Assembly: GCA_934339005.1 (NCBI GenBank) | Contig: CAKRHR010000028.1 | Span: 1 to 35,746, forward strand | Reading direction: 5' to 3' | DNA length: 35,746 nt | From: an uncultured Catenibacillus sp. | GTDB lineage: Bacteria; Bacillota; Clostridia; Lachnospirales; Lachnospiraceae | Shown: positions 1 through 8,356 of the stretch, in pieces | Layout: every line of letters begins with the position of its first letter | Position numbering within the stretch: position 1 is the first letter of the stretch | Translations under genes and position numbers: made by a program | The notes under the pieces: generated by a model | Seen by the model: the letters and a program-made list of their open reading frames with translations, nothing else | Told to the model about the DNA's origin: nothing | The model's database searches: none

Positions 1-650
1 AAATCATATGGTTCAGATAAAATCTGGTCGATGGAATCTTTGTAACGCATTCTAGGTCCCATACGGTCTGCAGGCACATCCTTGTAACCGTCACCTGTCC
101 AGATATTCATGATACATTCGATGCCTGTCTGTTCAGCAAAATACTGAGCGATACGGATGCAGGCCCTACCGTGATTAATCCAGAACTGACGCACTTCAGG
201 GTCAGGACTTGAAAGTGAAAGACCGTCTTTCATCATTGGATGTGAGAAGAATGTTGGATTAAAGTCAAGACCCATACCTCTTTCTTTTGCAAAATCAACC
301 CATCTCTGGAAATGTTTTGGTTCAAGTTTATCACGGTCTACGAATTCACCGTCTTCAAAAATAGCGTAGCATGCATGTACGTTGATTTTCTTTGCACCAG
401 GCATTAAGCTGATGGCTTTATCAAGGTCTGCAAATAACTGGTCTGGTGTTTTTGCCTTGCCAGGATAGTTACCTGTTGTCTGGATACCACCTGTTAAAGG
501 ACCGTCATGGTCAAAACCGATAACATCATCACCCTGCCAGCAATGTAATGATACAGGTACTTTTTTTAATGTTTCAATGGCTGCATCTGTATCAACGCCA
601 ATCGCTGCGTAAAGTTCTTTGGCAGATGCATATCTTTCTTTAATATTCAT
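1..650 (-). CDS. rhaA: L-rhamnose isomerase RhaA (3' part cut off by window edge)
   Basis: Cytoplasmic metal-dependent isomerase that turns L-rhamnose into L-rhamnulose, the first step of rhamnose catabolism. The frame is open from the ATG at 650 to the window edge, giving about 216 N-terminal residues of a protein that is normally about 415-420. The translation shows the family stretches VSLHCWQGDDVIGF, TGGIQTTGNYPGK, INVHACYAI, GLDFNPTFFSHP and MNIWTGDGYKD, which line the active site in RhaA. The start is set by a GGAGG about 9 nt upstream. It lies 64 bp downstream of rhaB in the same direction, so the two are probably co-transcribed. Rhamnulose-1-phosphate aldolase, the next enzyme, would be expected beyond the left edge but cannot be seen here. 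Confidence 0.95.
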   Translation of the reverse strand, partial: MNIKERYASAKELYAAIGVDTDAAIETLKKVPVSLHCWQGDDVIGFDHDGPLTGGIQTTGNYPGKAKTPDQLFADLDKAISLMPGAKKINVHACYAIFEDGEFVDRDKLEPKHFQRWVDFAKERGMGLDFNPTFFSHPMMKDGLSLSSPDPEVRQFWINHGRACIRIAQYFAEQTGIECIMNIWTGDGYKDVPADRMGPRMRYKDSIDQILSEPYD

Positions 651-714
651 TTCGTATAGCCTCCTTATTTTTATGGTGTAACTTGTTTTATTGTCTTACA
701 TTCAATGATAACTT

Positions 715-2115
715 TTAAGGTTCGTATGTATGAATTTCAAATGAATCATAAACGCATGTTCTTGCTTCGATTAAGTCTTTCCACTCTCCCACAGTCAGCA
801 TCTGAACCATCAGATTGCCGATGGAGGTTGCTTCCCCCGGACCTGCAAGGACAGTTTTGCCTGTGGCTTTGGCTGTCAGTTCATTTAAGTAACCGGCATT
901 GGAGCCGCCACCGACAACATGCAGTTTTGTATATGTATAACCCATCATCTTTTCAATCTCTTTGACTGTATCACCATAGCAGGCAGCAAGGCTTCTGTAA
1001 ATGACTCTTGCAAGCTCTGAAGGTGTTTTAGGGATATCCTGACCTGATGCTTCACAGGCATGCTTCACAGCATCTATCATGGAAGCCGGTGCAAGAAATT
1101 CAGAACTGTTGCAGTCAACAATCGAATCCACTTTGGCATCTTCTGCCATCGCACAAAGTTCAGCAAAGGAATAAGCATCTTTTAATTCCTTTTTAAGTGA
1201 CTGAATCATCCAAAGACCCATGATATTTTTAAGATAACGGAAACGATAATCATAACCGCCTTCATTTGTAAAGTTCAGTACTTTACTTTCAGGTGAGCAG
1301 TCCGCCTGCATACGTTCAACACCCATCAGTGACCATGTACCTGAACTGATATACATCGTCTTATCTTCATTGGATGGCACTGCAAGAACGGCTGAACCTG
1401 TATCGTGCGTTGCAGGAAGAACGACCTTACAGTTAAAGTCGACTTCTTTTTGAATGTCCTTTGTCAAATCACCAAGAACACTGCCCGCTTTTAAAATCTT
1501 CTGGAAAATATGTGCCGGATAACCAAGCATCTGAATCAGTTCCATATCCCAGTCTTTTGTATCCGGACTGACAAGCTGTGTTGTGGAAGCATTTGTGTAT
1601 TCTGTTGCTTTCACGCCGGTTAGTAAGTAATGGAAATAATCTGGAATCATTAACATGGTCTGTGCTTTAGCCAGATGCTCAGGATGATTCTCTTTCACTG
1701 CCATCAACTGATAAATTGTATTAAAAATCTGTTTCTGGATACCTGTTCTTGCGTACAGTTTATCTTCAGAAATGATGTCATAAACTTTTGTATCCATACC
1801 CTCTGTCCGACTGTCGCGGTAGCCAACGGTATTGCCAAGAATATTGTCATTCTCATCAAGCAGTACAAAATCAACGGCCCATGTGTCGATACCCATGCTG
1901 ACAGGAATACGTCCGCTCTCGGCACATTTTTTCATGCCTGCTTTAATCTCTGAGAAAAGTGTCTGGACATCCCAGCACATTTCGCCGTCTTTATCAGACA
2001 TTCCATTATAAAATCTGTGGATTTCCTCAAGCTGCATCTTGCCATCTTCCATCCAGGAAAGAATATGACGACCGCTGGAGGCACCGATATCTACAGCCAG
2101 ATAATATTGTTTCAT
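715..2115 (-). CDS. rhaB: Rhamnulokinase RhaB
   Basis: FGGY-family sugar kinase that phosphorylates L-rhamnulose at O-1 with ATP. The 466-residue product is close to the usual 470-490. It starts MKQYYLAVDIGASSGRH, the N-terminal phosphate-binding motif of the ASKHA fold; GIDTWAVDFVLLD, PATHDTGSAVLAVP and HVVGGGSNAGYLNELTA are further conserved FGGY/RhaB segments. The frame stays open upstream to 2208, but the ATG at 2115 is chosen because AAGGGG lies about 8 nt upstream and because homology begins there. It is the first gene of a rhaBA transcript, divergent from an AraC-type regulator, with a clear promoter and an activator-like direct repeat between them. Confidence 0.95.
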   Translation of the reverse strand: MKQYYLAVDIGASSGRHILSWMEDGKMQLEEIHRFYNGMSDKDGEMCWDVQTLFSEIKAGMKKCAESGRIPVSMGIDTWAVDFVLLDENDNILGNTVGYRDSRTEGMDTKVYDIISEDKLYARTGIQKQIFNTIYQLMAVKENHPEHLAKAQTMLMIPDYFHYLLTGVKATEYTNASTTQLVSPDTKDWDMELIQMLGYPAHIFQKILKAGSVLGDLTKDIQKEVDFNCKVVLPATHDTGSAVLAVPSNEDKTMYISSGTWSLMGVERMQADCSPESKVLNFTNEGGYDYRFRYLKNIMGLWMIQSLKKELKDAYSFAELCAMAEDAKVDSIVDCNSSEFLAPASMIDAVKHACEASGQDIPKTPSELARVIYRSLAACYGDTVKEIEKMMGYTYTKLHVVGGGSNAGYLNELTAKATGKTVLAGPGEATSIGNLMVQMLTVGEWKDLIEARTCVYDSFEIHTYEP

Positions 2116-2143
2116 GGAAACACCCCTTTCATTTGTTAAATTC

Positions 2144-2172
2144 ATTATACACAAAGCACCCATACCGGTAAA
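2144..2172 (-). promoter_or_regulatory. Predicted rhaB promoter
   Basis: On the minus strand a perfect -10 TATAAT (2144-2149) stands 17 bp from a TTTACC -35 (2167-2172, four of six matches to TTGACA). The weak -35 next to a repeated upstream element is what an activator-dependent promoter looks like. The start point would fall near 2137, leaving a leader of about 20 nt before the rhaB ATG. Confidence 0.7.
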
Positions 2173-2179
2173 GTACATC

Positions 2180-2209
2180 ATTTGCAAAAAATATGACCTG
2201 ATTTGCAAA
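2180..2209. promoter_or_regulatory. Tandem direct repeat, probable AraC-type operator
   Basis: The 9-mer ATTTGCAAA occurs at 2180-2188 and again at 2201-2209, start to start 21 bp, i.e. two helical turns on one face of the DNA. It lies 7 bp upstream of the rhaB -35 box and just before the regulator's own -35. AraC/XylS proteins typically bind direct repeats of this spacing next to the -35 they activate. Assignment to the neighbouring regulator is an inference. Confidence 0.6.
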
Positions 2210-2216
2210 TCGAGTC

Positions 2217-2245
2217 TTGCAGCACAACTTTAAATGTTTTAAAAT
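2217..2245 (+). promoter_or_regulatory. Predicted promoter of the AraC-type regulator
   Basis: TTGCAG (2217-2222) and TAAAAT (2240-2245) are separated by 17 bp and lie about 30 bp upstream of the regulator's ATG at 2276. The -35 match is only three of six, so this is a modest prediction. It starts immediately beside the direct repeat, which could allow autoregulation. Confidence 0.45.
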
Positions 2246-2275
2246 AAAATCAAATTCATAGGAAAGGTTGCTAAA

Positions 2276-3277
2276 ATGGACAAAAAACTACTTGGAAAAT
2301 TGGCAAAAATCACGAAAGAAGAACAGGAAATTCTTAACGGGCGCAAACAAATCGATACATCGATTTATAACCTGAATCGCTCAATGGTCGTGGACCGCAA
2401 AAAACTTCTGGAAAGTGGCAAACTTATCGAACTCAGGCCTCATACCAGGTTTATTCACTTTCCAAAACACACTCACAACTATGTGGAAGTGGTTTATATG
2501 TGTTCCGGCAAAACAAGACATATTATTAATGGTTCTGAGGTTGTCTTAAAACAGGGGGAACTGCTCTTTTTAAGCCAGAATGCGACACAGGAAATCTATC
2601 CTGCCTCAGAAAATGACATTGGTGTGAATTTTATCGTGCTGCCGGAGTTTTTTGACCAGACATTATCGATGATTGGTGATGAAGCGTCTTTGATTCGTGA
2701 TTTTATTGTAGACTGCCTCCGAAACGGCAGCCAGAATATCCGTTATCTGCACTTTAAGGTGGCGGACATTTTGCCGATTCAGAATCTGATAGAAAATTTA
2801 ATCTGGATGCTTTTAAATACACAGCCAAACAAACGTCGGTTGAATCAGACAACGATGGGACTTTTGTTTTTGCATCTGATGAATTCAACGGATAAGATGG
2901 AAATTGGTAAAGAGCATGAAGCCCAGGAACTGATTTTACAGGTATTTCGTTATATTGAGGATAATTACAGAGATGGCGAGCTGTCAGAACTTGCCAGAGA
3001 AAATGAATGTGATTTGTATTGGCTCAGCCGTATGATTAAACAGACGACCGGTAAGAATTATACAGAACTTGTCCAGGAAAAACGTCTTTCACAGGCGGCA
3101 TTTTTATTATCCACTACTTCCCTTTCCATTATGGATATCAGTCTGGATGTGGGCTACAGCAATTTCAGTTATTTTTATAGAATCTTTAAAAAAAAATTCG
3201 GTGTTTCTCCAAAGGATTTCAGAAAAACACCGAAGGAAATCAAGTCTGTATCTCAAGATGCCTGTAAGAATGAATGA
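2276..3277 (+). CDS. AraC-family regulator, likely of rhamnose catabolism
   Basis: A 333-residue transcription regulator. Residues about 50-140 resemble a cupin sensor domain (HFPKHTHNYVEVVYMCSG is the metal/sugar-binding type of strand), and residues about 220-325 form the two-helix-turn-helix AraC domain, ending in the signature GYSNFSYFYRIFKKKFGVSP. The start has AGGAAAGG 8 nt upstream. It is divergent from rhaBA with a shared 160-bp regulatory region, which strongly suggests it senses rhamnose or a derivative and activates rhaB, in the manner of RhaR/RhaS. It is not called RhaR because only context supports the ligand. Its last 38 bp overlap the 3' end of the convergent MATE gene. Confidence 0.9.
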   Translation: MDKKLLGKLAKITKEEQEILNGRKQIDTSIYNLNRSMVVDRKKLLESGKLIELRPHTRFIHFPKHTHNYVEVVYMCSGKTRHIINGSEVVLKQGELLFLSQNATQEIYPASENDIGVNFIVLPEFFDQTLSMIGDEASLIRDFIVDCLRNGSQNIRYLHFKVADILPIQNLIENLIWMLLNTQPNKRRLNQTTMGLLFLHLMNSTDKMEIGKEHEAQELILQVFRYIEDNYRDGELSELARENECDLYWLSRMIKQTTGKNYTELVQEKRLSQAAFLLSTTSLSIMDISLDVGYSNFSYFYRIFKKKFGVSPKDFRKTPKEIKSVSQDACKNE

Positions 3278-4583
3278 AATAAATAATTTCGACAATCGCT
3301 GTAATTGTCCATGAAAAGACGTATAGAAGATACAAAGACTGTATGGTATGAAAATATGCAAATATGGTATAAATCCAGACAATTCTAAAGACCACTGCCC
3401 CGCCAATTACCGCTGCGGTTGGAAAGATACTCTTGCCAAGACCGCGGGAGGCTGCGGTAGTACAGTCCATAAAGGCGGATACACAGTACGACAAAGCCAT
3501 AATAGAGATTCGGTCATAACCTGTTTTCATAACTGCAGGGTCACTTGTAAACATGGATAAAAATGCTGTCCTGAATACAAACAGACAACCACCAAGCATC
3601 AGACCGATGCCAAAAGAATACAGTATGGAAATTAAATAGCTGTGCAGGATTCGTTTTTTGTTTCCGGCACCGCGGTTTTGAGCGATAAAGCTTGCACAGG
3701 CAGTATAAAAAGCAGCCATGACATCATAAATAATCGTATCGGCATTCGCTGCTGCGGAGTTACCCTCAACAACAACGTGGTCAAAGGAATTGACGCTGAC
3801 CTGAACGAAAATATTGGCAATGGCAAACAATGCATACTGAAATGCTGCCGGAATACCAAGTTGAATCAGACGGGTCAGTTTATCCGGTGTGATTTTAAAA
3901 TATTTAAGTTTAAGGCCGTAAGCTTCATGGGATCTGAACAATGCAATCGTCACAAGGGATGCAGATACATACTGTGCAATAACACTGGCAAGACCGACAC
4001 CCACAACACCAAGTTTGAAGACGATAACAAAAATCAGATTCAAAATAACATTTAATATACCTGCAAATAACAGATAATACAGCGGACGCTTTGTATCGCC
4101 TGCCGCACTCAAGATGGAATTACCACAGTTATACATTGCAAGAGCGGGCATACTTACAAGATAAATCTTTAAATATTGTGATGCCTCTCCAATCAGTTCA
4201 TCTTTTGTGTGCATGGCTGTTAAAACGGTGTCTGTCAAGGCAATACCTGCAATCATGACAACAAGACCAAGTGCAAGACAAAAAATTGCAGAAGTATGTA
4301 CGGTTTCACGGACTCTGTCATCGTGCTTTGAACCAATATGTAAAGCGGTTAAAACATTTACACCGCCACCAAGACCGAGAAAAATACCTGTGAATAAAGA
4401 AATCAAAATTGTGGTTGAACCCACGGCACCAAGCGCAGTTGCACCGGAAAATTTTCCGACAACAGCTACGTCTGACAGGTTAAAAACTACCTGTAAAAGA
4501 TTTGAAAACATCAGCGGACCGCTGAAAGCAAGAATTTTCTTCCAGAGCGAGCCTGTACTCATGTCCATTTCATAACGCTTCAT
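3240..4583 (-). CDS. MATE-family efflux transporter (first of two)
   Basis: A 447-residue polytopic membrane protein of the multidrug and toxic compound extrusion family, expected to have 12 transmembrane helices and to export organic compounds in exchange for Na+ or H+. Typical MATE stretches are visible: FSGPLMFSNLLQVVFNLSDV near the N-terminus, GLGGGVNVLTA, and NCGNSILSAAGDTKRPLYY in the middle. The frame continues upstream to 4634, but the ATG at 4583 is preceded by a good GGGAG and precedes the first helix. It follows the aldo/keto reductase by 79 bp, with its own candidate promoter. Its 3' end overlaps the convergent regulator gene. The substrate cannot be read from the sequence. Confidence 0.9.
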   Translation of the reverse strand: MKRYEMDMSTGSLWKKILAFSGPLMFSNLLQVVFNLSDVAVVGKFSGATALGAVGSTTILISLFTGIFLGLGGGVNVLTALHIGSKHDDRVRETVHTSAIFCLALGLVVMIAGIALTDTVLTAMHTKDELIGEASQYLKIYLVSMPALAMYNCGNSILSAAGDTKRPLYYLLFAGILNVILNLIFVIVFKLGVVGVGLASVIAQYVSASLVTIALFRSHEAYGLKLKYFKITPDKLTRLIQLGIPAAFQYALFAIANIFVQVSVNSFDHVVVEGNSAAANADTIIYDVMAAFYTACASFIAQNRGAGNKKRILHSYLISILYSFGIGLMLGGCLFVFRTAFLSMFTSDPAVMKTGYDRISIMALSYCVSAFMDCTTAASRGLGKSIFPTAAVIGGAVVFRIVWIYTIFAYFHTIQSLYLLYVFSWTITAIVEIIYFIHSYRHLEIQT

Positions 4584-4628
4584 AATATGAATCTCCCTAA
4601 TACATTCATTAAAGTTAAGAAAATAAAT

Positions 4629-4653
4629 CGTCAAAATATAGTTTTAACTATAT
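4629..4653. promoter_or_regulatory. 18-bp palindrome beside a candidate promoter of the MATE gene
   Basis: ATATAGTT (4636-4643) and its exact complement AACTATAT (4646-4653) form a two-armed palindrome. On the minus strand it is followed directly by TTGACG (4629-4634), a good -35 hexamer. The corresponding -10 is poor (TAATGA at 17 bp). The position suggests an operator controlling the exporter apart from the upstream reductase. The binding protein is unknown; the sequence type would suit a MarR- or TetR-like repressor. Confidence 0.4.
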
Positions 4654-4662
4654 AGCTGATTA

Positions 4663-5634
4663 TTAGTGAAAGAAACTCATATACACAAGCAGGTTTTCAG
4701 GCAGTCTAATATCACAACTTTGCATTGCAGTTTTTAATTGTTCGATGCTGCTAAAGCCAGCCACTGCTGCCATTGGAAATGGATAAATATCCAGATAGCC
4801 CAGGCATAAATCTGTAATACTGTATGTGCCATCTTTGGCTTCATAGGATTTTAACCAGTCTGCAATTCTGTCATTGACCGGATTATCATATAATGCATGG
4901 TGCATTTCGGATAAAGGTTCTTCTGCCAGACGTTTCATAAAATAGCCATTTGCCAGTGACATATATGCCATACCACTGATTTCTGTATCTTCCTGAAAAT
5001 GCAGTGTATTGGCATCAAGAGCTACCATATCCATTGGCTTGAGGGCTTCTTTATTTACATCTGCCAGAGTGGCAAAAGACTGATTGCAGATGAAGCCTTC
5101 AAAGCCTTTATTATAGGCGTAGCTCTGAGCTTCATAAATTCGGTCAAATGTCCAGTTGGAACAGCCATAATATTTGAATTTGCCGGCACGCTTCTGTTCC
5201 TCCATCCACTCGATGAGTTCGGATGCAGGAACTGCAGGATTATCTCTGTGCATAAAATAAATATCTACAGAATCTGTGCGCAGATTTTCAAGACTTTCAG
5301 CTAAATCTTTCTTCAGATCAGGTATAGTCACGCGGGATTTGGAAAAATCATTCATATCCGGATGACCACCTTTGGTACACAGAACAACTTTATCCCGGAG
5401 ATGATTTTCCTCAAGGAATTTTCCGACAAGCTTTTCTGAAATGCCTGCACAGCCGTTACCGCCACCCAGATCACCATAAATGTGAGCGGTATCTATAAAA
5501 TTGCCACCGTTTTCAATGAAATAATTCATCTGTTCGCAGGCGTGTTTTTCATCCAACTTTGTACCAAAACCTGCTGTACCAAGACAAAGTTTTGAAACAC
5601 TTAAATCTGTTCTTAAAAAATCAAGATAACGCAT
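4663..5634 (-). CDS. Aldo/keto reductase
   Basis: A 323-residue NAD(P)H-dependent carbonyl reductase of the aldo/keto reductase superfamily with a TIM-barrel fold. The catalytic tetrad is complete: Asp48 in FIDTAHIYG, Tyr53, Lys88 in LCTKGGH and His129 in IYFMHRD. It has the YGCSNW element of the barrel. The start has GGAGAAG about 7 nt upstream. Family members act on sugars, aldehydes or steroids, and the natural substrate cannot be inferred. It lies between a membrane acyltransferase and a MATE exporter on the same strand; the 81-bp gap upstream contains a small palindrome. Confidence 0.9.
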   Translation of the reverse strand: MRYLDFLRTDLSVSKLCLGTAGFGTKLDEKHACEQMNYFIENGGNFIDTAHIYGDLGGGNGCAGISEKLVGKFLEENHLRDKVVLCTKGGHPDMNDFSKSRVTIPDLKKDLAESLENLRTDSVDIYFMHRDNPAVPASELIEWMEEQKRAGKFKYYGCSNWTFDRIYEAQSYAYNKGFEGFICNQSFATLADVNKEALKPMDMVALDANTLHFQEDTEISGMAYMSLANGYFMKRLAEEPLSEMHHALYDNPVNDRIADWLKSYEAKDGTYSITDLCLGYLDIYPFPMAAVAGFSSIEQLKTAMQSCDIRLPENLLVYMSFFH

Positions 5635-5687
5635 AATATCTTCTCCAATTCTGATTTATATTGTTTGATTTTTGATTCTTTCTATTT

Positions 5688-5700
5688 TGACAGGATGTCA
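5688..5700. repeat. Small palindrome upstream of the aldo/keto reductase
   Basis: TGACA and TGTCA flank GGA, a 13-bp dyad about 55 bp upstream of the reductase start and just past the acyltransferase stop. No T-run follows on the minus strand, so it is more likely an operator half-site pair or chance than a terminator. Confidence 0.25.
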
Positions 5701-5715
5701 TGAATGACTCTGCAA

Positions 5716-6702
5716 CTAATTTTCCCGTGCTTTATGGTAAACCAGATTTTCAATCCAGTCACCGGACAGCAAAAACTTCGTATATTTTGCGCAATAGCGA
5801 TTGCCAAATACAAGTGCTGTTAATAGTGTCAGAACAAGTGCGACAGGAATTGTCCAATCTCCGGCCTCAAGTGACCAGACATGTTTAATATATTTGACGA
5901 CAAAAGCGTGAAATATAAAAACCGGAAGCGTATATCTGCCAAGAGTGGATAACCACACCATCTTTTGATTTGAAACAAACACAATAAAAGCATAAATCAT
6001 CATGGTGGCACAGATATATAACGCCAGACGGATATCCGGCCTGTAGTGTGCTGCTTCATACCCATAAGAGCGGTACAAAATCTTATCTGCCAGCGGATGT
6101 CTGTAAATACCATAACCTACAGCAGCAAAGGCAGCAACGCCCAGCAATTTAAAATATACCGGCAATGATGTAGCACGATTTAAAAGCTGCTTTAAACGAT
6201 AACTTTGTCCGCAGTAATAGCCTGCAATAAAATAAGGTGCGAAAGCAATCGTTCTTGATAATGCCATAAAATAACCAATATCCTTGTTATATCCGGCAAT
6301 CACGGCAGCCACAACGGAGCCTGCCAAAACACAGCTACAATACAGAGGATTTTTTGACTGAAGTACCGGAATCAGCAAATGATAAATAATCATGGCAAAT
6401 AAATACCAGAGAATCCACCAGGGTTTTGTCACCTGCAGATGAATGTCTTTGTGTGAAATAAAAATCGCATCAAAACATAAATCCAGCAGTTGGAAAACGA
6501 TATACGGATAGACCAGATGCAAAATCAGCTTTTTCTTATCAAACTTTCCAAAATAACCGGAAACAAATATGAACAGCGGCATGTGAAATATGTAAATGAA
6601 TTTGTATACATATTCTGTACTGCTGATACCTTCTATAAAATGGGCAAATACCACAAGTAATATCAAAATGCCCTTAATATTATCAAATTTATAATTTCTC
6701 AT
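5716..6702 (-). CDS. Membrane acyltransferase (acyltransferase 3 / fucose 4-O-acetylase-like)
   Basis: A 328-residue integral membrane protein that should transfer an acyl, usually acetyl, group to a carbohydrate at the membrane. The N-terminus DNIKGILILLVVFAHFIEG carries the conserved His of the family's first helix, and IFHMPLFIFVSGYF is the second signature. About ten hydrophobic segments follow, including GRYTLPVFIFHAFVVKY near the end. The ATG lies only 2 bp after the stop of the preceding FliB-like gene, so translation is probably coupled; no strong ribosome site is seen. The acceptor (cell-wall polymer, exopolysaccharide or glycolipid) is not evident from the neighbours. Confidence 0.85.
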   Translation of the reverse strand: MRNYKFDNIKGILILLVVFAHFIEGISSTEYVYKFIYIFHMPLFIFVSGYFGKFDKKKLILHLVYPYIVFQLLDLCFDAIFISHKDIHLQVTKPWWILWYLFAMIIYHLLIPVLQSKNPLYCSCVLAGSVVAAVIAGYNKDIGYFMALSRTIAFAPYFIAGYYCGQSYRLKQLLNRATSLPVYFKLLGVAAFAAVGYGIYRHPLADKILYRSYGYEAAHYRPDIRLALYICATMMIYAFIVFVSNQKMVWLSTLGRYTLPVFIFHAFVVKYIKHVWSLEAGDWTIPVALVLTLLTALVFGNRYCAKYTKFLLSGDWIENLVYHKAREN

Positions 6703-6704
6703 AA

Positions 6705-7811
6705 TCAGCCCCAGTGCTCAATCGCATTTAAATTTAAGTCTGAATGTTCAAGTTCTCGTGCATATCTGTAAACAATCTCAATGGCATCCTCTATATCCAG
6801 TATTTTATCATTTTTAATCCATTTTGCAAGAAGCATCTCATAGATGAGAAAAACACTGTAAACTGCCATGCGGGCTTTAGGATATATCATACCATCATAT
6901 ACAGCACCGCAAAAATAAGTGTAAATATAATACACCATCAGATGTTCAAACCATATGGCAGCTTCCGGTAAATTCACTTTAAACCATTCTTTAAATGACT
7001 GATGCTTTGATCTGTAATCCTTCTCATCTCCTGAAAAAACAAGCGCAAAGGCTTCATGCAGCCAAAGCTCCCAGTCCTCCCGCAAACGCTCTAATTCAAA
7101 TAAATGACTATAAACATGTTCAGCCTCAGACATCAGATGCTCAGAAGTATAAAATGCATGAAGTTTATCTGTGACTTTTGAAATGACTTTGTTGTCATGA
7201 TAATAGTCAAAAATTTCGTCACAGGAAAATAATTTGCCGGCATCAATACGCTTCTGCATATGCCAGGCAAGACTTAAAACAAGGCGGCAACGCACATCAA
7301 CAGGCAGGCTGCGATTTTGTAAAATATCAAACATATGTCCTCGCGCATCCACAAGTTTAGAGTATAAAAAGACATCAAAATCCTCATCGACTTCCTCTTT
7401 GTCACGCTCAACTTCAATCCATTTCAAAGGCGCTTTACGGGATAAAATCATACGCGCTGCGGTTGGGCATGAAACAGACAGAGAAATCTCCCTGACATTT
7501 TCAAACACTTCGATATGACGTGGATATTTTTTGCATGTCTGACATAAGGCCTCCTTGCCAAGGGTTGTATACATATCACACAAATTCTGCGAATTTAAAA
7601 ATGCACAGCGTTTTTCTTTATCCTGTTTAAAAATTTTCTGACGCCAGTGAATGGATTTGTGCAGACGTTTGCAAAAATCAGATTTTACATTTTTATAACG
7701 TGCCAGTGAACGCTCATCAATGACAATTTGCCAGCCGGCACAGCATGTATCCTCGCAGTTTCCAGCAATACATGAAAATTGTTTATAATCATCGGGTAAT
7801 GTATATAACAT
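6705..7811 (-). CDS. FliB-like lysine-N-methylase family protein with Cys-rich N-terminus
   Basis: A 368-residue protein of the type annotated as flagellin lysine-N-methylase. Two Cys groups are seen: C14-x4-C19-x3-C23-C24 in the first 25 residues and C69, C78, C90 and C93, fitting the CxxxCC-type putative metal or Fe-S binding domain. The rest is helical with no other motif I recognise. The ATG at 7811 has an excellent GGGGGAG upstream; a TTG at 7826 in the same frame is less likely. It sits 65 bp after rlmH and is coupled to the acyltransferase. No flagellin or flagellar gene is in the window, so the methylated target is open. FliB family membership is fairly clear, but the role here is unproven. 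Confidence 0.75.
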   Translation of the reverse strand: MLYTLPDDYKQFSCIAGNCEDTCCAGWQIVIDERSLARYKNVKSDFCKRLHKSIHWRQKIFKQDKEKRCAFLNSQNLCDMYTTLGKEALCQTCKKYPRHIEVFENVREISLSVSCPTAARMILSRKAPLKWIEVERDKEEVDEDFDVFLYSKLVDARGHMFDILQNRSLPVDVRCRLVLSLAWHMQKRIDAGKLFSCDEIFDYYHDNKVISKVTDKLHAFYTSEHLMSEAEHVYSHLFELERLREDWELWLHEAFALVFSGDEKDYRSKHQSFKEWFKVNLPEAAIWFEHLMVYYIYTYFCGAVYDGMIYPKARMAVYSVFLIYEMLLAKWIKNDKILDIEDAIEIVYRYARELEHSDLNLNAIEHWG

Positions 7812-7876
7812 TCGTATCTCCCCCAATATTTAAATCATAATGTTTGTTTCAAAAGTACTTTTCGCCTGACATCATT

Positions 7877-8356
7877 TTACTTATGATAAGGCTCATGATT
7901 CATGATGCGGTAGCTTCGATAAATCTGTTCAAGTAAAACAACACGCATGAGCTGGTGCGGAAATGTCATTTTGGAAAAACTTAAATGTGCATCGGCCCGC
8001 TTAATGACTTCGTTGCCAAGACCCAGGGATCCGCCAATGACAAACATAATATGGCTTGTGCCGCCCACGCCAAGCTGTTCGATTTTTTTGGATAATGCCA
8101 CAGAATCTAACATCTGCCCATGAATTTCAAGGGTAATGACATAGGCATCATCCTTAATATAGCGCATCAGTTTGGCAGCCTCTTTATCTTTAATTAAAGT
8201 TTCCTCATGTTCACTGGCACCGTCCGGTGTTTTTTCGTCAGCTACTTCGATAATATCGATATTGCAGTAACGGCTTAAGCGTTTTGTATATTCAGCAATT
8301 GCCATATTCCAGTATTTTTCCTTGACTTTACCTACTGTGAGTAATGTTATTTTCAT
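7877..8356 (-). CDS. rlmH: 23S rRNA pseudouridine-1915 N3-methyltransferase RlmH
   Basis: A 159-residue SPOUT-family methyltransferase that adds a methyl group to pseudouridine 1915 in helix 69 of 23S rRNA. The full length matches the family. It begins MKITLLTVGKVKEKYW, has the SAM-binding knot loop FVIGGSLGLG, and ends with FSKMTFPHQLMRVVLLEQIY...NHEPYHK, the family signature. It overlaps the stop of the M16 peptidase gene by 4 bp (ATGA), so the two are translationally coupled. Confidence 0.97.
   Translation of the reverse strand: MKITLLTVGKVKEKYWNMAIAEYTKRLSRYCNIDIIEVADEKTPDGASEHEETLIKDKEAAKLMRYIKDDAYVITLEIHGQMLDSVALSKKIEQLGVGGTSHIMFVIGGSLGLGNEVIKRADAHLSFSKMTFPHQLMRVVLLEQIYRSYRIMNHEPYHK

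Noticed and set aside
705..965. 86-codon open frame on the plus strand
   Set aside because: It lies wholly opposite the well-supported rhaB gene, has no ribosome site and no recognisable protein features.
3642..4055. 137-codon open frame on the plus strand
   Set aside because: Antisense to the first MATE gene, whose membrane-protein reading is clear; the composition (Cys/Asn/Lys-rich) is that of a shadow frame.
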